A DNA stretch of 16,420 nucleotides from the NCBI GenBank assembly GCA_964633445.1, contig CAZWFW010000025.1:1-16420 (forward strand). The letters are read 5' to 3'. The notes beneath the pieces are model-generated. The model ran no database searches. It saw nothing but the letters and a program-made list of their open reading frames with translations, and was not told the DNA's origin. Shown in pieces: positions 16,047 through 16,420 of this stretch (its first letter is position 1; every line of letters starts with the position of its first letter). This DNA comes from CAZWFW01 sp964633445. GTDB lineage: Archaea > Undinarchaeota > CAZWFW01. Both the position numbers and the translations under genes were made by a program.

Positions 16047-16314
16047 CGAAAAGCCTAGCTTTAAAGGAGGTTTTAAGAAGTTATCAGATGAGATTAAAGC
16101 TAAAGTTGAAGAAGCGTTAACAAAAATTTCAGAGAACCCCTACGTAGGTAAAAAGTTGAAAGGAAAATTAAGAAACTTAAGAGAATACAAGATTAGAAAT
16201 AGAGAAAAATGGAGAATCATTTATTATCCTAAAGATTGCGAGATAGATATGCTTATTGTTAATAAGCGATCAAAAGTTTTCAAAGTGTTAAGTATATTAA
16301 CAGCTAATATTTAA
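16035..16314 (+). pseudogene. RelE/ParE-like toxin frame without a usable start codon
   Basis: From 16039 a 91-codon frame encodes a RelE-superfamily protein: PSFKGGFKKLSDEIKAKVEEAL, then ISENPYVGKKLKGKLRNLREY, EKWRIIYYP and VNKRSKVFKVLS. RelE-type toxins bind the ribosome and cut mRNA in the A site. No ATG, GTG or TTG is in frame before the conserved part; the frame opens at 16027. An ATG at 16035 is one base out of register: ATGcAAGATTAAC, where dropping the C would give M-KINEKPSF, a normal N-terminus. So either a one-base insertion inactivated the toxin, or ATT (16030 or 16042) is used. GGAGG at 16066-16070 lies inside the frame and has no start downstream at a proper distance. No antitoxin gene is visible. 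Confidence 0.7.
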
Positions 16315-16329
16315 CAAAACAAGTTAATG

Positions 16330-16337
16330 TTAAATTT
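16330..16337 (+). promoter_or_regulatory. TATA-like box of the AlbA_2 gene
   Basis: TTAAATTT is centred about 26 bases before ATG 16359, so the transcript would start at or near the ATG and run through the GTTAAC repeats. Confidence 0.45.
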
Positions 16338-16341
16338 TTGT

Positions 16342-16370
16342 GTTAACATAGTTAACATATGGATGTTAAC
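16342..16370 (+). repeat. GTTAAC repeats, candidate operator
   Basis: GTTAACATA occurs twice in tandem at 16342-16350 and 16351-16359, followed by a third GTTAAC at 16365-16370. Each GTTAAC is a perfect palindrome. The cluster sits between the TATA box and the first codons of the AlbA_2 gene, where a bound repressor would block transcription start. Confidence 0.5.
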
Positions 16371-16420
16371 AAGTTATTAAATCTTATAAAAGAAGGAGAA
16401 AATGAGAAAGTGGAGTTCAA
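16359..16420 (+). CDS. AlbA_2 (Schlafen-like) domain protein, N-terminal fragment
   Basis: Only the first 20 codons lie in the window: MDVNKLLNLIKEGENEKVEF. The pattern LLxLIxxGExExVEFK is the typical opening of AlbA_2 (Schlafen AlbA_2, divergent AAA-like) proteins, which often carry a C-terminal winged helix and act as putative transcription regulators, RecG-like helicase relatives or, in some defence contexts, tRNA or DNA nucleases. The ATG is 26 bases after a TATA-like box and overlaps the GTTAAC repeats, which fits self-regulation. The call rests on a short stretch. Confidence 0.6.
   Translation, partial: MDVNKLLNLIKEGENEKVEF

Overview
The window reads as a piece of a thermophilic archaeal chromosome. 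The DNA is AT-rich, most start codons lie about 22-30 bases downstream of a TATA-like box with no room for a leader (leaderless mRNAs), and the proteins are archaeal in type: RtcB RNA ligase with inteins, Dph6, PurS plus stand-alone PurL, archaeal GH133 debranching enzyme and a P3A proton ATPase. Lys/Glu/Ile-rich proteins suggest a thermophile. I cannot name the phylum from sequence alone.

Layout. 1-370: a 17-codon leader-like ORF behind a 10-base Shine-Dalgarno, then a small zinc-ribbon protein. 559-2958: a P3A-type ATPase gene complete from end to end but broken by two frameshifts. 3076-7482 (minus): rtcB, whose 484-residue ligase is interrupted by two large, mutually related LAGLIDADG inteins only 25 codons apart, the second placed directly before the catalytic cysteine. 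7650-8336 (minus): Dph6-like diphthine-ammonia ligase, divergent from a 112-aa conserved archaeal protein (8381-8719); the two ATGs are exactly equidistant from one palindromic TTTTAAAA. 8724-9182 (minus): a HepT/DUF86-like protein without the HEPN histidine. 9262-11190: GH133 amylo-1,6-glucosidase. 11238-13925: purS and purL. 13926-16420 looks more accessory: YdjM-type membrane hydrolase, a possible 53-aa membrane peptide, a 96-aa two-helix ferritin of the encapsulin-cargo type without an encapsulin, an unrecognised 222-aa helical protein, a RelE-like toxin frame with no usable start codon, and the first 20 codons of an AlbA_2 (Schlafen-like) protein behind three GTTAAC palindromes.

How they work together. 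The central block is housekeeping: RNA ligation/repair (RtcB), EF2 diphthamide synthesis (Dph6), glycogen or maltodextrin use (GH133) and the FGAM synthetase step of purine synthesis (PurS + PurL; purQ is not here). The strongest point of interest is the double-intein RtcB: two splicing events in a row must occur before a ligase active site exists. No intergenic gap exceeds 300 bases, and I saw no rRNA, tRNA, CRISPR array or insertion sequence.
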